The notes under the pieces are model-generated. The model was not told the origin of the DNA and did not search any database. It saw only the letters and a program-made list of their open reading frames with translations. The position numbers and the translations under genes were made by a program. Shown here piece by piece: positions 61,657 through 64,000 of a stretch of 64,000 bases of DNA; within the stretch, counting starts at the first letter, position 1; every line of letters begins with the position of its first letter. The stretch spans positions 2,193,641 to 2,257,640 of the forward strand of contig VZRZ01006181.1 in the NCBI GenBank assembly GCA_013398175.1, given 5' to 3'. This DNA comes from Climacteris rufus. Lineage: Eukaryota; Chordata; Aves; Passeriformes; Climacteridae.

Positions 61657-62989
61657 CATCTGAAATTGGAATTGGCTAGAAACAGATTGTAAAATAAACC
61701 TAAATTGAGCCAGCAGTTCAAAAACATCAGGACTTTTAGAAAGAAACATATTTTTTCCTACCTTAGAAGCTTTCAATTTTGGTTTTTAATATGAATTAAT
61801 CACGGAAAGAAAGAAATAGGCATTTCAGGGAAAGGAACACAGAGATGGTATTTCTAAAATGAGAGTGGGGAAGAGCAAGTCAGCATGGTCCCTGTGCTGT
61901 GCCTTCGTACCCCATCCTTGTGTCTGCATGGTGCAACTTGACCCCAGCCAACCCATGGTAACTATGTTCTCCTACCATTTATATCTATCCAGTGCTGGCC
62001 CTCATCACTCTTGAGTGGATGTGTAGTCTGTCTTTTTGGTGTGTATGCATGCTATGCCTTGTAGGATAAGCCTCCAGCTGCTTTCCACAAAAAACAGTGA
62101 ATGATAAATCGTATTAGGTAATAGGTTTTCAGGGTTTGCATTTTGATGACTTTTTCAAAGCTCCAGCTCTTGTTTTTATCTTTAGGAACATTGGAATTGC
62201 TACCCCAGTACCAGCTCTTTACTCACCAGAAAGTGAAGAAATACTCTGAGAAAATAATTACTTAATATCACATTTCTTGTATAGCTGCTAAAATGTCAGT
62301 CGTTGGCTGTTTGGGAAAAAAAAAAAAAAACACCAACAAAATAAGAGAATAGCAGTTTCATTTAATAAAGCCCAAGATGTGATAGTTAAGGGGAAAAAAT
62401 AACTTGCCAAATGTGCATACAACAAAATACACAAAAAGGAAACAGATACTTAGACATATGGCTTCCATTTACAGAGTATTCAGACAGTGAGCACTTTCTC
62501 AAAACCCAACCACAGCTTTTGAAAATGTCTTTTGAGAAAAACAAATATTAGGTTAAAAAGTGTTAATCTCTGGCAGAAAATAGGAAAAAGGTTGTTCCTG
62601 GGAAGGAAACAAAGGTTGACATGGGCAGTCTGAGGGAGCAGAAGCACCTGGCCACTCTTGCTGGCAGCTCTGGGTCTCTACCTGTCACAGCTCGAGCTGT
62701 CAGTGGGCAGAGCTGTGGCAGCAGGAACCAAGCCCTGCTTGAGAAGTCATAGAAGTGTGTGAAAGTCTGAGAATACAACCAAAAGACCTGATTGTTTCTC
62801 CAAGATGCATTGGGAGTGCCATCATTTGTCTGCTTGCCTTTTCCTGAAGTTTTTCAAAAAATCTATAACATAGAAGGATGAATTCTTAAGAAAATAAAAT
62901 TTCTTGGGCTCATCAAACAGAAAAGTAGACTACTACTACATTTTTTTCCCCATTCCATGAAGGTTACCTTTAAAAATAGTCCGTGGAGA
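61657..62989. other. Intron sequence, nothing recognised
   Basis: Includes a poly-A run at 62318-62332. No gene or repeat family recognised. Confidence 0.45.
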
Positions 62990-63130
62990 AAAAAAATTGA
63001 TAACTAGGGAGGTCCTCTTTAATGAAATGAGAATTGGATTTTGGTGATAAGTTTTAATTTAGGGCAAATAATTTAATTGGAATGACTCATTAATTTTGGG
63101 GTGCGTAAATTGGGCCTCTGGCAGCCTATT
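62990..63130. promoter_or_regulatory. Candidate conserved noncoding block
   Basis: Dense TAAT/ATTA cores (AAGTTTTAATTTAGGG, AATAATTTAATTGG, CATTAATTTTGG) together with an AP-1-type ATGACTCAT site in 140 bases. No repeat similarity, no frame. Conservation untested. Confidence 0.38.
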
Positions 63131-63135
63131 ATCTT

Positions 63136-63203
63136 CTTTATTCCTTTCTCTATCTTTATTCCTTTCTCTATCTATTCCTTTCTCTATCTCTATCTTCTCT
63201 ATC
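63136..63203. repeat. Pyrimidine minisatellite, about 18-bp unit
   Basis: CTTTATTCCTTTCTCTAT occurs exactly at 63136-63153 and 63154-63171, followed by a 16-base variant (63172-63187) and a more degenerate unit. Confidence 0.92.
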
Positions 63204-63432
63204 AGCAGTATAAGAAGAGCCTTTTGCCTTTAGCAAGGTAAGGAGACACTCCCTTTGGATGTGTGGAGAAGGGACTGTCATGGTGCAAGGATTTGAACAT
63301 GATGGCATCTCACCTTTAGGTGCCCTCTACTTGGAAGATACTCAGGCTGCAAGACCTGAGTTTATTTTCACAGTGTCTGGGCATAGGGATACTCAGCTGT
63401 GCACAGACTGTGGGTGATGTGGTGGGCCTGGG

Positions 63433-63478
63433 GCATCTGGCCATGGCTGGCTTGGGCATGTGGCCATGGCTGGCTTGG
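63433..63478. repeat. Two 23-bp tandem copies
   Basis: GCATCTGGCCATGGCTGGCT plus TGG is followed at once by the same 23 bases with one change (C to G at the fifth position). Confidence 0.92.
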
Positions 63479-64000
63479 GCCTAAGAGAGGTTGGTAGCTT
63501 TGAGAAAATTCTTTGCAAAGAGACAGAGCTATGTCACCAAAAGATGTTCTATGTTAGGGCTAGAGTACTGTAAACTGTGCTCTGAGTTAGTGGGTGACTG
63601 GGACATCTACTCAGGTTTTGTTAACTGGGAGGATCAGCTCTCAGCTTTGGTATATAGCAAGTATGTCCATTAATGTGTTCAGTGTAGACAGGCAAAGTAA
63701 AACATAGAGTGGGGAGCCTTTTGCAGGGAAAGAAGCCAAGAAGCAAGATCCTAAACCTCAATTCCACATGGCCCTCACGCAGGTGCTGCAGCAGCAGCTG
63801 TATTCTGGAGAGTCTCTTCAAAATGATTGTCCCCTTATTAGACTGATGGGAATGTGACTTTTGGGTATGTTCCTGTTTTGAATGCAAAAAAAAAAAAGAT
63901 TAAAAAAATCTTTGAGAATAAGTACGATAAATCTCCCCAAATAGCTACAGAACAGACTGTGCAAGGTAGAAGCCTTATGACCTTGACTGTACAAATCCAG
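63479..64000. other. Intron sequence at window edge, nothing recognised
   Basis: A poly-A run at 63886-63897. No element recognised before the window ends. Confidence 0.45.

Larger units (their letters stand above)
52382..64000 (+). other. LSAMP: Start of LSAMP intron 2
   Basis: From the donor to the window end I see no segment resembling the second Ig domain (the next LSAMP exon), so the intron is longer than 11.6 kb and runs off the window. It carries two young CR1 ends, a 1.4-kb ancient LINE relic and several short tandem repeats. Confidence 0.8.

Noticed and set aside
1..64000. Search for tRNA, rRNA, CRISPR, insertion sequences, phage or retroviral genes
   Set aside because: None seen; no LTR pair with primer-binding site and no gag/pol/env-like frame recognised.

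Overview
The window reads as avian nuclear DNA. The only protein-coding sequence I can support is one 233-bp exon on the + strand at 52149-52381. It encodes most of the first immunoglobulin domain of LSAMP (limbic system-associated membrane protein, IgLON family). Nearly all recognisable repeats are CR1/L3-class LINE remnants; there are no SINEs, no L1 and no mammalian-type elements. That fits a bird, and the exon residues agree with what I recall of bird LSAMP. I cannot name the species.

Layout: 1-52148 is intron sequence upstream of the exon, presumably part of the large LSAMP intron 1. 52149-52381 is the exon (exon 2 in the usual numbering). 52382-64000 is the start of the next intron. I found neither exon 1 (signal peptide and N-terminus) nor exon 3 (start of Ig domain 2), so both lie outside the window. 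No promoter, tRNA, rRNA or second gene could be supported.

The intronic DNA holds two ages of LINE. Younger avian CR1 3' ends lie at 20155-20607, 42064-42298, 50641-50739, 55028-55565 and 58604-58762 (+), and at 25633-25706 and 27728-28380 (-). The copy at 55028-55565 still has about 150 codons open. Much older amniote L3/CR1-like relics lie at 31371-32950 and 45221-45640 (+), 40495-40900 and 56300-57742 (-), and a short piece at 25090-25290 (+). Other structure includes simple repeats, a 55-A homopolymer, three palindromic relics, a diverged direct duplication near the left edge, and several AT-rich TAAT/SOX-motif-rich blocks that look like conserved noncoding elements.

Two assembly features matter for users. 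One is a 32-base N gap at 10434-10465. The other is a single N at 51715 flanked by two exact 96-bp copies, which is probably a contig-end duplication only about 330 bp upstream of the exon. I found no convincing new biological system; the items of most biological interest are the candidate regulatory blocks in the LSAMP introns and the long ancient LINE relics.
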